Shown: piece after piece, positions 1-7,100 of the stretch
Numbering within the stretch: position 1 is the stretch's first letter
How the letters are laid out: every line of letters starts with the position of its first letter
Position numbers and translations under genes: made by a program
From: Fusobacteria bacterium ZRK30
Lineage (GTDB): Bacteria; Fusobacteriota; Fusobacteriia; Fusobacteriales; Fusobacteriaceae
Direction of reading: 5' to 3'
Assembly (NCBI GenBank): GCA_024628785.1
Contig: CP102404.1
Coordinates: forward strand, 682,001 to 746,000
DNA: 64,000 bases
The notes under the pieces: generated by a model
What the model was told of the DNA's origin: nothing
What the model saw: the letters and a program-made list of their open reading frames with translations, nothing else
Database searches by the model: none

Positions 1-59
1 CCACCTTCAATAAATAGTTTATCCATTCTATTCTTAATTTTTAAATCAAATTTAGCCAT
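1..59 (-). CDS. Start of an unrecognised gene, cut by the window edge
   Basis: Only the first 19 codons lie in the window. The reading frame starts at an ATG at 57-59 on the minus strand, with an AGGAG ribosome binding site a few bases upstream. The visible peptide begins MAKFDLKIKNRMDKLF and is basic. It lies directly downstream of the restriction-specificity fragment at 75-272, so it may be the next gene of the same restriction island. The family cannot be told from so short a piece. Confidence 0.5.
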   Translation of the reverse strand, partial: MAKFDLKIKNRMDKLFIEG

Positions 60-74
60 ATAACTCTCCTTATA

Positions 75-272
75 TTACTTAATTCTCACTTCTCCACTCA
101 TTAATTTAGGTAATAAAGTGTCTCTAGTTTTTATTAAAGTTTGATTTTCTAAATCATTATTCCTAATTTTCATATATATTTTATCAGTCTTTCTTGAAAA
201 TGGTTCCATTATTTCTTTTGCTTTTGCCATTGCTACAAATTTTCGTTTATTAATATCTGTTCTATTTTTACT
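75..272 (-). pseudogene. hsdS: C-terminal fragment of a type I restriction specificity subunit (HsdS)
   Basis: The minus-strand frame is open from 272 to a TAA at 75-77. Its last 66 codons end in LIKTRDTLLPKLMSGEVRIK, the characteristic C-terminal end of HsdS, where the final conserved helix of the second target-recognition half sits. An in-frame stop at 273-275 cuts it off from the target-recognition domains, and the first ATG is at 230. HsdS normally has about 400 residues and directs HsdM/HsdR to the recognition sequence, so a 51-66 residue piece cannot do that job. I read it as a remnant left by recombination at the island edge. An expressed short protein is possible but unlikely. Confidence 0.7.
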
Positions 273-364
273 TTATTTATTATACAATTTAAGATTCATT
301 TTCAAAATTGACTTTTCTTCAAAAATCTATTAGACTTATATATATTTTAAAGGAGGTTAAATTT

Positions 365-559
365 ATGAAAATAATCATTAGTTTTGGAATAATAGGCATT
401 ATTTTTTTATTACTTTCAAATACTATTTTTGAGTTGATTTTCCCTAAAAATGATCTACTTTGTTCATTAATTTCAATAATTATCTTCTTTTCATTTTTTG
501 AAGTGACAGAAATAAATAAAAATAATATAATAGTTAGAATTTTTAATCGTTTATTTTAG
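365..559 (+). CDS. Small two-segment membrane protein, unknown
   Basis: The ATG at 365 follows a strong AAAGGAGG site at 350-357, so I prefer it to the upstream ATG at 308. The product has 64 residues, with two hydrophobic stretches (about residues 2-24 and 29-46) and a short charged tail. It is convergent with the PUA-like/transmembrane gene and overlaps its 3' end by 17 bases. I do not recognise the family. Its place beside the HEPN module makes it a possible accessory membrane component, but nothing in the sequence shows that. Confidence 0.6.
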   Translation: MKIIISFGIIGIIFLLLSNTIFELIFPKNDLLCSLISIIIFFSFFEVTEINKNNIIVRIFNRLF

Positions 560-1574
560 GGATTTTTATTTCTAAATTCTTTTTCATAGATTCAATATTT
601 AAATCGCTAACTCTATTATTTTTTTCATTTAAAGTTTTTTCTAATAATTCTAGTTTCTTTTTTTCTATTTCATGTCTATGGCTTTGCTCTTTATAATCGT
701 AAAGCGTTTTACCACCCTTTGTTTTAATTTCAATATTTTTAGTTTTAAATGTTAAAGTCCCTCCATTGAATAACATATTAAATACTGCTAGGCCAACACC
801 TGAAACGAGAAACCCTACGACTATATCCCCAGGTGAGCTAACATTAGTCTTTATTGCAAATTTTTCCTCTTTTCCTTCCAATATGTTGATTATTTTTTCT
901 GCGTAACTGACTAAATCAAAAAATACTCGCATATCATCTACATGTACCTCTGATTCTGTATCAACCTTATATTTTAAATAAACTTTATCTTCAATAATAA
1001 AAATATCATTTAACAATTTATTTACTTCATACCTCACGTTTTGAGATAATATAGATATTGTGTGCGGAGAAAATAAATAAAGCAATAATTTAGGACTCAA
1101 CTCTTCTTTTGGTAATAATTTCAACCATTTTACCTTCCTAAATTTATTTATGGCTCCAGGGTCTGTCTTACCAATTTCCTTGATTTCACCTACAGAAAGT
1201 AGAGCTTTTTGTTCCATTATTTCTATTTTATCAACCCTAGTAATATCATCAATAAGTCTACCAAAAGCTACTCTTTTTTTTTCACTATCTGGCATTATTA
1301 TTATATCTCCTTTTTTCATAACAGAATAAAATTTATGTATTTTATTTATTATATTCCCAGGTTTTTCTTCCATGGGATATTTAACCCTTACTTCTCTATC
1401 CAAAATATCTTTGGTCCTCATCTGTGAAAGGTTATTAATTTTATCCCAACCTATACCTATTTCTTTTTTTCTGTAAAATAAATCAAAATGTTTCGCTTTT
1501 TCTCCAGCCCTAAATAACCAATATTGTTCATTTTTTGATATTTTATAAATATCTTCAATTATATTATTTTTCAT
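543..1574 (-). CDS. PUA/EVE-like N-terminal domain protein with membrane segment and coiled coil
   Basis: The protein has 343 residues. Residues 17-45 (YWLFRAGEKAKHF...IGIGWD) match the start of the PUA/EVE-like domain found at the N-terminus of Mrr-type restriction proteins (COG4127-like), which is thought to read modified bases or nucleotides. Residues 250-271 form one hydrophobic segment flanked by Gly, and residues 297-330 are a Glu/Lys-rich predicted coiled coil. I do not see a nuclease motif. The gene lies 42 bases downstream of the HEPN gene on the same strand, so the two probably form one transcript. The architecture of sensor, membrane segment and helical tail resembles abortive-infection effectors, but its function is inferred only. 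There is a weak AAAGGGG site upstream. Confidence 0.65.
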   Translation of the reverse strand: MKNNIIEDIYKISKNEQYWLFRAGEKAKHFDLFYRKKEIGIGWDKINNLSQMRTKDILDREVRVKYPMEEKPGNIINKIHKFYSVMKKGDIIIMPDSEKKRVAFGRLIDDITRVDKIEIMEQKALLSVGEIKEIGKTDPGAINKFRKVKWLKLLPKEELSPKLLLYLFSPHTISILSQNVRYEVNKLLNDIFIIEDKVYLKYKVDTESEVHVDDMRVFFDLVSYAEKIINILEGKEEKFAIKTNVSSPGDIVVGFLVSGVGLAVFNMLFNGGTLTFKTKNIEIKTKGGKTLYDYKEQSHRHEIEKKKLELLEKTLNEKNNRVSDLNIESMKKNLEIKIPKIND

Positions 1575-1616
1575 ATTTAATATTACCTAAGCCCCTTTAA
1601 ATTTATTTTCCCAAAA

Positions 1617-2750
1617 TTAAAATGGGAATTCATCTTCATCATATTTTATCTCTGGAAAATCCTTTAACTCCTCTTTAAATATTTCCCACCAAGGATGGTT
1701 TTCATTATTAATTATTTGATATTTTAATTTGTTAACGATATATTCGTCTTTATTTTTTAAACCTCTACTTATATAGAGTTTTAAAGACCAATGTATAGAT
1801 GCGTAATTAATGCTACATATATTTCTCCAGTAATATTCTTCTATGTAAATACGTTCACCAAATTTATCATTTTGTAGTTTTAAAACAGAATTATATGTCC
1901 AATCTGAAGGATCTTCAAAATTTACTAAATGTTCTTTAGTCACCCATGTTCCTAGCGAACCAGAAATCTCACACATATCATTGTCTTTATCATAATTAGC
2001 AGTTTTTAGATCCTCTAATAAAATATTTTCAATCCTAATTTTTACTGCTTTATTAACTTTATTCCAAAATTTACCAGGACAAAGATATAAAAAAGGTTGA
2101 ATATCATGAAATGAACTAGCATGCATTAGTTCTTTGCTTATGACTTTATAAATTCTGTCAATCTCATTGCTTTCTAATTTATCAAAAAGTGAAGCTATAA
2201 AATATGAGAGACTCTCCAAATTTCCCTTGTTTCGATCTAATAGAACTGTAATTCCTATATCAGCTCTTTGACGTTTAGGTATTTCAGCAACTAGTAAATC
2301 AGAATATTCTTTCGATTTAACAAAATGCTTATCAAATATACGTTTTAAAAAAGTACTTTCTTCAAAACTTAATTTAGATTTATCAATAGTTTCTAGAAGA
2401 TAGTCTATAAAAAGGATAATTACATCTGTCTCTTTTTTTGTATCTTTAAGTTTGTCGTGACTACGTGGGTTTCGAATTGCACTATAAAATCCTCTCATGA
2501 TTTCTTGGATTCCTTTTTGAATACTTTTTTCAGAATCAGTTTGTAATTTATTAATTTGTATTTTAGGATTATTCCCCCCAAATGCATTGCCAATAAGAGC
2601 AGAACCGTCACCTTCTAATCCTGTTTTATCTCTAATTGTTTCTGTTAATAAGTGCATTGCGTCTAATATAGCGCCAGAATAATTTTCATTTTTATAATTT
2701 TTTTCTATAACACTATATAATTCTTTACTTATTTCAAAATTTATATCCAC
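1617..2750 (-). CDS. HEPN-domain protein (Ymh/TIGR02391-like N-terminus)
   Basis: The 377-residue protein begins with an all-helical region containing RNPRSH at residues 93-98. This is the R-x4-H motif of HEPN domains, many of which are metal-independent RNases in toxin-antitoxin, abortive-infection and CRISPR systems. The preceding GDGSALIGNAFGG-type segment (residues 48-60) and the helix after it match the Ymh/Abi-like family described as TIGR02391. Residues 120-377 are an acidic, aromatic-rich extension that I do not recognise. The start is GTG at 2748-2750 with GGGGGAG just upstream. It is the first gene of a two-gene unit with the PUA-like membrane protein at 543-1574. Confidence 0.7.
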   Translation of the reverse strand: MDINFEISKELYSVIEKNYKNENYSGAILDAMHLLTETIRDKTGLEGDGSALIGNAFGGNNPKIQINKLQTDSEKSIQKGIQEIMRGFYSAIRNPRSHDKLKDTKKETDVIILFIDYLLETIDKSKLSFEESTFLKRIFDKHFVKSKEYSDLLVAEIPKRQRADIGITVLLDRNKGNLESLSYFIASLFDKLESNEIDRIYKVISKELMHASSFHDIQPFLYLCPGKFWNKVNKAVKIRIENILLEDLKTANYDKDNDMCEISGSLGTWVTKEHLVNFEDPSDWTYNSVLKLQNDKFGERIYIEEYYWRNICSINYASIHWSLKLYISRGLKNKDEYIVNKLKYQIINNENHPWWEIFKEELKDFPEIKYDEDEFPF

Positions 2751-2851
2751 ATTACTCCCCCTAATTTAATCTTATTAACTATCTCCTACTACTTCTGCTC
2801 AAAATAAGTTTTAATTACTCTTCTTTCGAAAATTTTAAAGTTACCTTAAAA

Positions 2852-2873
2852 AGAGAGGAACTATTTCCTCTCT
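2852..2873 (-). terminator. Intrinsic terminator after the SAP-domain gene
   Basis: AGAGAGGAA at 2852-2860 pairs with TTCCTCTCT at 2865-2873 around a 4-base loop. On the minus strand it is followed by a short T-run. It sits 19 bases past the stop of the gene at 2892-4088. Confidence 0.7.
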
Positions 2874-2891
2874 CTCTCTATCAAATATAGC

Positions 2892-4088
2892 TTAATCACC
2901 TAAAAACATCATAAGGAGAATCGCTATACCTATTCCAATATGAATTTTTTTATCAAAAATTTTATATTTTAATCCTAAAAATATCCCTAAAGGCCAAAAT
3001 GCTATATAGCTTAGAATTACAAACCATTTAGTCTTGAAAAATTTTATTTTTTCAGGTTTGTTATTTTCATCTTTGTTTGATTTTATTTCATAAGATAGCT
3101 CATTTTCATTTTTACTTTTTACTTTAGAAACAACAAATGATTTTTCCTCATAATAATCTTCAAGTTCTAAATTATCTTCTGTATCATCATATTCTTCTTC
3201 TTGGTCATAATTATCAATAAAATTTTGAATTTCCTCTTCCACTTCATCGGATCTTCCATCCATCATTTTTAAGATAAATTCATAAACTTTTATATCTTCG
3301 AAAAGCTTTTTAGGGAGAGCTAATTCCTCTACAGCTTTTAAGTAATATTGGTCCAAATCTTCGACTGTTTGCCCTAAATTTTCTAATGCTTTATCTATCA
3401 TCTCTATGTTCTTATAGTATATTTGAGGTTCTTCTGGAAAATATTCCATATCATTGCCAAGTCCGGACATTTCAAGATAGATCACCTTTATCATATATTT
3501 AAGAACACCTTCATAATCTTCTAGCGAATCAGATAATTTTGAAAGCTTTATAAATCTATGTTTTAGATAGTAGTATTCACCCTTGCTAAGGCATTCAGAT
3601 GCCTGATCCATGAGAATACTCATTAACCCAAGATAAGGATTCCCTGTTTCTTTGGATGCTTTGTAGTAATCATATATATCAATTTCATCTGGTCTTAAAT
3701 AATGCTCATATAATTCAAGGTAAGAAAATTCTTGAATCAATTCTTGGGCTCTATCACTTAAAGAATAAAACATTTCTCCATCGTATTCTTTTTTTATCTC
3801 ATCTTCTGATACAGCTTCGATAATTCTATCAATGAGCTCTGATTTGTTCCCTGAAATTTTTAACTCTTTCGATTTTAAAACTTCCTTTAATTCTGACACT
3901 TTATAAGTGTTTAGAATTTCTTCAGCTGTTGCCTCTCTATATAGTTCTTTTTCAAAACACTGCTTTTTCATTTCTGAAGGACTAACTTTATAGATTCTTC
4001 TCCAGTCATAGTAATATTCATTATTTTTTTCATAAATTACTTTATGTTTTAGTAGAAAAATAATTTCTAAAAGTCCGTTCTTATCCAT
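2892..4088 (-). CDS. SAP-domain protein with C-terminal membrane segments
   Basis: The protein has 398 residues. Residues 62-94 (YKVSELKEVLKSKELKISGN, then KSELIDRII) form a typical SAP motif, a short helix-extended-helix DNA-binding fold. The N-terminal 55 residues are aromatic-rich. A long helical middle (100-275) is followed by a very acidic stretch (about 285-325), then two hydrophobic segments (about 352-372 and 381-396). SAP-domain proteins of this kind occur in phages and plasmids of low-GC bacteria. A membrane-anchored DNA-binding role fits the layout but is inferred. The gene is co-oriented with the repressor upstream, 48 bases away, and may share its transcript. The start follows GGGGGGAG. 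Confidence 0.6.
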   Translation of the reverse strand: MDKNGLLEIIFLLKHKVIYEKNNEYYYDWRRIYKVSPSEMKKQCFEKELYREATAEEILNTYKVSELKEVLKSKELKISGNKSELIDRIIEAVSEDEIKKEYDGEMFYSLSDRAQELIQEFSYLELYEHYLRPDEIDIYDYYKASKETGNPYLGLMSILMDQASECLSKGEYYYLKHRFIKLSKLSDSLEDYEGVLKYMIKVIYLEMSGLGNDMEYFPEEPQIYYKNIEMIDKALENLGQTVEDLDQYYLKAVEELALPKKLFEDIKVYEFILKMMDGRSDEVEEEIQNFIDNYDQEEEYDDTEDNLELEDYYEEKSFVVSKVKSKNENELSYEIKSNKDENNKPEKIKFFKTKWFVILSYIAFWPLGIFLGLKYKIFDKKIHIGIGIAILLMMFLGD

Positions 4089-4136
4089 ATTCTCTCCCCC
4101 TGTTAATCCTAATTTAATTTAATTTAATTAATTTTT

Positions 4137-4817
4137 TTAAGCTTTATTCAAAATCCAAACTACTTTACCACAAACTTTGAAGTCGTCCTCTTCTCTAATT
4201 TCTCTATCTGGGTATTCTTTATTATCAGAAGTTAAATAACATTTACCCTCAATACATTTATATCTTTTTACTAATGCCTCATCGTTGTGTAGAAATACAC
4301 CTATATCATTATGGCCGACTTCTGCATCTTTTTTTATAAGTACTACAGAACCATTATTTATTGTTGTTTCCATAGAATCTCCATTAACAGTAATCCCTAC
4401 AGAACCCTTCCCCATCATTAATGGCAGTGAAAGATAGTCGCTAGGTTCTGGGTCAGGGATAGCTCCAATACCAGCTGAAACAGAATTATAAATTGGAACT
4501 TTTATATATTCACCTTCGATAATATCAAGGTTAGAACTTTCTTTTAAAGTAGTTTCGGAAGTTCCAAAATCATCCTCCTCTAAATATCCTACTATTTTGT
4601 ATAATTCCTTAAAATCTATTTTTAAAGCAGATGCTAATTTTTTTATTAAAAAAGGGTTTATTTTTAATAATTGTCCTTTTTCAATTCTAGAAATAAGAGA
4701 CTTATTTATATCTGCTTTAACAGAAAGCTGATTAACTTTTAAATCTTTTTTTTCTCGTGCATCTTTGAGTAATTTTGCTAATTTCATTCTATTTTCATAA
4801 TTAACTTCATATGACAT
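4137..4817 (-). CDS. Phage-type CI/LexA-like transcriptional repressor (XRE HTH + S24 peptidase)
   Basis: The protein has 226 residues. Residues 13-75 form an XRE helix-turn-helix (QLSVKADINKSLISRIEKGQ). Residues 105-226 are an S24/LexA-type autopeptidase, with a probable cleavage site Ala115-Gly116 (SVSAGIGA), nucleophile Ser148 in VNGDSMETT and general base Lys184 in EALVKRY. All catalytic residues are present, so RecA-stimulated self-cleavage after DNA damage is expected. It is divergent from the small-gene array, and three copies of an 11-bp motif lie in the gap between them. It is therefore the likely lysogeny-type switch of this element. It starts after AAGGAG. Confidence 0.92.
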   Translation of the reverse strand: MSYEVNYENRMKLAKLLKDAREKKDLKVNQLSVKADINKSLISRIEKGQLLKINPFLIKKLASALKIDFKELYKIVGYLEEDDFGTSETTLKESSNLDIIEGEYIKVPIYNSVSAGIGAIPDPEPSDYLSLPLMMGKGSVGITVNGDSMETTINNGSVVLIKKDAEVGHNDIGVFLHNDEALVKRYKCIEGKCYLTSDNKEYPDREIREEDDFKVCGKVVWILNKA

Positions 4818-4870
4818 AATTTTCTCCTTTTATTTACCTTCTTATTTAATATAATACTATACAAAATGAC

Positions 4871-4949
4871 ACAAAAGTAACGTTTCTAAAAAAAACTGTT
4901 TACAAAAGTAACAAACTGTTGTATACTCCTAAAAAGATACAAAAGTAAC
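4871..4949. promoter_or_regulatory. Triple operator for the CI-like repressor
   Basis: ACAAAAGTAAC occurs exactly three times, at 4871-4881, 4902-4912 and 4939-4949. A one-mismatch copy lies at 5125-5135 inside the small-gene array. The second copy covers the -35 box and the third sits at the transcription start of the rightward promoter. The spacing, and the position between divergent repressor and early genes, match the operator sets of temperate phages. The assignment to this repressor is inferred from position. Confidence 0.75.
4899..4927 (+). promoter_or_regulatory. Sigma-70 promoter for the small-gene array
   Basis: TTTACA at 4899-4904 and TATACT at 4922-4927 are separated by exactly 17 bp, close to consensus. 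It reads into the gene at 4962. The overlap with repeated operator motifs indicates that it is repressed in the integrated state. Confidence 0.8.
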
Positions 4950-4961
4950 GGAGGTGGTGGA

Positions 4962-5117
4962 ATGAAACTTTTAGAAATAAAAAGCTTAGTTTACTCGAAA
5001 GGTTTAACTATGGGAGAAGTGTATAACCTTTTAGGAGTAAGCAAACAAAGCTTTTATAGGAAAGTTAGAAAAAATGATCAAGATTTTTTTACCCTCTTAA
5101 AAAATAAATTAAAATGA
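4962..5117 (+). CDS. Tiny helix-turn-helix (Cro/excisionase-like) protein
   Basis: This 51-residue frame begins with ATG after GGAGGTGG and ends at 5117. The stretch TMGEVYNLLGVSKQSFYRKV (residues 16-35) looks like a helix-turn-helix. It is the first gene after the repressed promoter, the position of Cro or an early activator in temperate phages. A DNA-binding role is likely; whether it is Cro-like or an excisionase cannot be told. Confidence 0.65.
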   Translation: MKLLEIKSLVYSKGLTMGEVYNLLGVSKQSFYRKVRKNDQDFFTLLKNKLK

Positions 5118-5201
5118 AACTTTTAGAAAAGTAACGTAATTAGTGGTTGTTTTAAATAGTAACCTATTTAAAGCTAGATATTCATTTAAAAAAGGGGGAG
5201 T

Positions 5202-5360
5202 ATGAGTATTTTAATTGCTTTTGAAAACGATTCTAGGTTCTTTGATTGTTTTAGATATGAACTGAGAGAAACAGAATTAGAATTATTTGCCAAAGATGGA
5301 TCTTCAATAATTTCTTTTAATAGGTCTGATATCAAGCAGTATTTAGTTGTATTAAAATAA
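5202..5360 (+). CDS. Small acidic hypothetical protein
   Basis: The frame has 52 residues, starts at ATG after AAAGGGGGAG and ends in TAA at 5360. It contains ILIAFENDSRFFDCFRYEL and ends DIKQYLVVLK. I do not recognise a family. The strong ribosome binding site and the regular spacing of this gene with its neighbours support a real gene. Confidence 0.55.
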   Translation: MSILIAFENDSRFFDCFRYELRETELELFAKDGSSIISFNRSDIKQYLVVLK

Positions 5361-5380
5361 TTATTTAGTAAGGGGGAAAG

Positions 5381-5623
5381 ATGAACTTAAAAACTAGAAA
5401 AAAATTGAGGAAGTTAAAAAATTTGAAAAGATATTATAAAGGTTCTTTAAAAATAAGTGTGATAAGTATTAAATATCTAAGGTCTGGCTTTACAGTAAAA
5501 TGTTATGAAATTTCAAAAAGAGTTAGTAATACATCAAAACCTAAATTATTTCTAATTTCGAAAGATAAAGAATTCCCAAAACCATTTTATAGGTTGAAAC
5601 CTAGTAAAATAAACTTCATTTAA
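5381..5623 (+). CDS. Small basic hypothetical protein
   Basis: The product has 80 residues and is strongly basic (KTRKKLRKLKNLKRYYKG at the start). It begins after AAGGGGGAAAG, 20 bases past the previous gene. It may bind nucleic acid, judged only from its charge. No family is recognised. Confidence 0.6.
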   Translation: MNLKTRKKLRKLKNLKRYYKGSLKISVISIKYLRSGFTVKCYEISKRVSNTSKPKLFLISKDKEFPKPFYRLKPSKINFI

Positions 5624-5638
5624 TAATAAGGGGGGAGT

Positions 5639-5779
5639 ATGGAAATTTCAAACGCTAAGGTTATAAAAACTGTATTTAGGAATAAAGATAAGATAAAAAA
5701 GAATGAATTTATAAAGAAAGTAAAAAAGCTGACATATGATCTTACTCCTACCGGGGAGAAGCAATATAAATTATTTTAA
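5639..5779 (+). CDS. Tiny basic hypothetical protein
   Basis: The frame has 46 residues, ATG at 5639 after GGGGGGAG, and ends at 5779 just before the first copy of the repeated hairpin. It is Lys-rich (RNKDKIKKNEFIKKVKK). Function unknown. Confidence 0.5.
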   Translation: MEISNAKVIKTVFRNKDKIKKNEFIKKVKKLTYDLTPTGEKQYKLF

Positions 5780-5785
5780 ATAAAA

Positions 5786-5809
5786 AAGAGTAGAAACAGA
5801 TCTACTCTT
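5786..5809. repeat. Repeated intercistronic hairpin, copy 1
   Basis: AAGAGTAGA (5786-5794) pairs with TCTACTCTT (5801-5809) around a 6-base loop. A run of A precedes it, so only the minus-strand reading ends in a T-run. It is followed by a leader ending in TTAAAGCGAGGTG that is shared with copies 2 and 4. Confidence 0.85.
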
Positions 5810-5843
5810 AGAAGGTAAACAAATTAAAGCGAGGTGTAAGTTT

Positions 5844-6065
5844 ATGAACAATGTTTTAAAATACGTTCTTTTATATACTTTATTTGGAATTAATCTTGGT
5901 CTTCGGAAAATATATTTAGTTTTAATTGATGCTCCAGCGATGAGTCGATTTGATAGGATGTGGTTTCTGATGTTTGACTGTTGGTTTTGGTTATTAATTT
6001 TGGGTTTGATTCTTGAAATTTTGAAATCAAAAAAGAGTAGAAATGGATCTACTCTTAGAAGGTAA
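5844..6065 (+). CDS. Small membrane protein, unknown
   Basis: The product has 73 residues and starts at ATG after GCGAGGTG, the conserved leader. It has two hydrophobic segments (about 5-30 and 39-60), with tryptophans in the second (WFLMFDCWFWLLILGLILEI). Its last 10 codons read through hairpin copy 2 and give the basic tail KSKKSRNGSTLRR. It resembles the small two-helix membrane proteins common in phage early regions. No family is assigned. Confidence 0.55.
   Translation: MNNVLKYVLLYTLFGINLGLRKIYLVLIDAPAMSRFDRMWFLMFDCWFWLLILGLILEILKSKKSRNGSTLRR
6033..6056. repeat. Repeated intercistronic hairpin, copy 2
   Basis: The same 9-bp stem as copy 1 (6033-6041 with 6048-6056), with a loop changed to aatgga. 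It lies inside the 3' end of the gene at 5844-6065 and is followed by the same leader and ribosome binding site. Confidence 0.85.
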
Positions 6066-6089
6066 ACAAATTAAAGCGAGGTGTAGAAG

Positions 6090-6254
6090 ATGAATAAACA
6101 AAATTTAATTCAATTAGAAGAGGAAGTTTTAATGGAGCTATTAAAAAAAATCAAAAATTTATTAGATGGTAAGTTGGGGGATAATTCTTTAAGGATTTAT
6201 CAATTATCTCAATCTTATAATACGTTAAAAAATCAATCTGAAAAAGAGTCTTAA
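6090..6254 (+). CDS. Small helical hypothetical protein
   Basis: A 54-residue frame that starts at ATG after the conserved GCGAGGTG leader and ends at 6254. It is Glu/Leu/Lys-rich (IQLEEEVLMELLKKIKNLL) and probably forms one or two amphipathic helices. No family is recognised. Confidence 0.55.
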   Translation: MNKQNLIQLEEEVLMELLKKIKNLLDGKLGDNSLRIYQLSQSYNTLKNQSEKES

Positions 6255-6283
6255 AAAAATAAAGATAGAGAGGAGGTAAATAT

Positions 6284-6346
6284 ATGGCTAGATCATTAGA
6301 GCTCCCTCATTCAAAAAATAAAAAAAAGGCATCTAGGCCTTTTTAA
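6284..6346 (+). pseudogene. Truncated 5' copy of the gene at 8437, ending in a terminator
   Basis: A 20-codon frame follows a strong GAGGAGG site. Its first 9 bases and the next 11 bases match the start of the gene at 8437 exactly, apart from a 15-bp in-frame gap, so MARSLEL corresponds to MAR-(5 residues)-LSLEL. After that it runs into a hairpin terminator and stops. I read it as the leftover front of a duplicated or rearranged gene. A functional 20-residue peptide is possible but unsupported. Confidence 0.55.
6324..6343. terminator. Bidirectional intrinsic terminator
   Basis: AAAAGGC (6324-6330) pairs with GCCTTTT (6337-6343), with A-runs on the left and T-runs on the right. It can end the small plus-strand array and the minus-strand gene at 6343-6765. 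Confidence 0.75.
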
Positions 6347-6765
6347 TAATTTTTTATAAACTCATCAGTGATTGTATTAATATCAGCTTTAAAACTTGGA
6401 AAAATAGTTTTCAAGATGATTTCTAAAACTTTAGCATAATCAATATCTTTCATTGAATCAACAACGAAATTTAATAATGAGTGAACAAGCTGGTTAGAAT
6501 AATTGCTCGAAGCTGAAGCTATGATAGCTACACCTAAGGCTTTATGTCTGTATGGATCATCTTCTCTTGAGAACTCAACATAGCTGAATTCAAAATCTTT
6601 TTCTAGTTTATCGAAATTGTAGTTTTCGAAATTAAGGTTTGATATAGGTTGAAATTTGTCTGTTATTACTTTTACAGTTTCTTCTGTTGGGATTTTCCCA
6701 CCAAATTTAATGCTGTAGCTAAATCTGGCTAAATCACCTAACGCGGTTGTGTCAATTTTATACAT
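6343..6765 (-). CDS. Hypothetical protein of the mobile element
   Basis: The protein has 140 residues, with a good AGGAG site before its ATG. It has no signal or membrane segment. It contains an aromatic, acidic middle (NLNFENYNFDKLEKDFEFSY) and a C-terminal helical half. I do not recognise the family. It faces left while its neighbours face right, and an inverted repeat lies in its leader (6793-6840), so it may be expressed separately, for example in the integrated state. Confidence 0.55.
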   Translation of the reverse strand: MYKIDTTALGDLARFSYSIKFGGKIPTEETVKVITDKFQPISNLNFENYNFDKLEKDFEFSYVEFSREDDPYRHKALGVAIIASASSNYSNQLVHSLLNFVVDSMKDIDYAKVLEIILKTIFPSFKADINTITDEFIKNY

Positions 6766-6792
6766 TCTTTACTCTCCTTTAAACTCTGAATA

Positions 6793-6840
6793 GTATAGTT
6801 CAAGAATTTCTAAAATAGCCTGCCAGCTATCTTGAACTGT
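6793..6840. repeat. Nested inverted repeat in the leader of the gene at 6343-6765
   Basis: TATAGTTCAAGA (6793-6804) pairs with TCTTGAACTGTA (6829-6840) with one wobble, and inside it ATAGC (6814-6818) pairs with GCTAT (6825-6829, partly shared). It may be an operator or an RNA leader structure. Confidence 0.5.
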
Positions 6841-6950
6841 ATCATTGAGACTTTAAATACTGCATCAGACCTCATTATACTATGAAGCTGAGAAGTAAAC
6901 AAGAATGATATAGGATTTTATAAAAATATAATTATTTTAAGGGAGGTAAA

Positions 6951-7100
6951 ATGACTAAAATTGGATGGGTTATTTTTTTAAGTATTTTTCTAAAGCTACT
7001 AGGGGTTATTAAAGCTGGTTGGCTAATTACACTTTTTCCTTTATGGTGCACTATTGCTATGAGTTTTATTGAAGAAATTTTGAAAAATAAAAAAGAGTAG
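6951..7100 (+). CDS. Small two-helix phage-type membrane protein
   Basis: A 49-residue frame that starts after AAGGGAGG. MTKIGWVIFLSIFLKLLGVI, then W and FPLWCTIAMSF, match the pattern of the short phage membrane proteins often named transmembrane Fragile-X-F proteins. It has two membrane helices. Its stop codon lies inside hairpin copy 3. The role of the family is unknown. Confidence 0.6.
   Translation: MTKIGWVIFLSIFLKLLGVIKAGWLITLFPLWCTIAMSFIEEILKNKKE

Noticed and set aside
5786-5809. Hairpin copy 1 as a plus-strand terminator
   Set aside because: It is followed by AGAAGGTAAAC rather than a T-run; the T-run exists only on the opposite strand.
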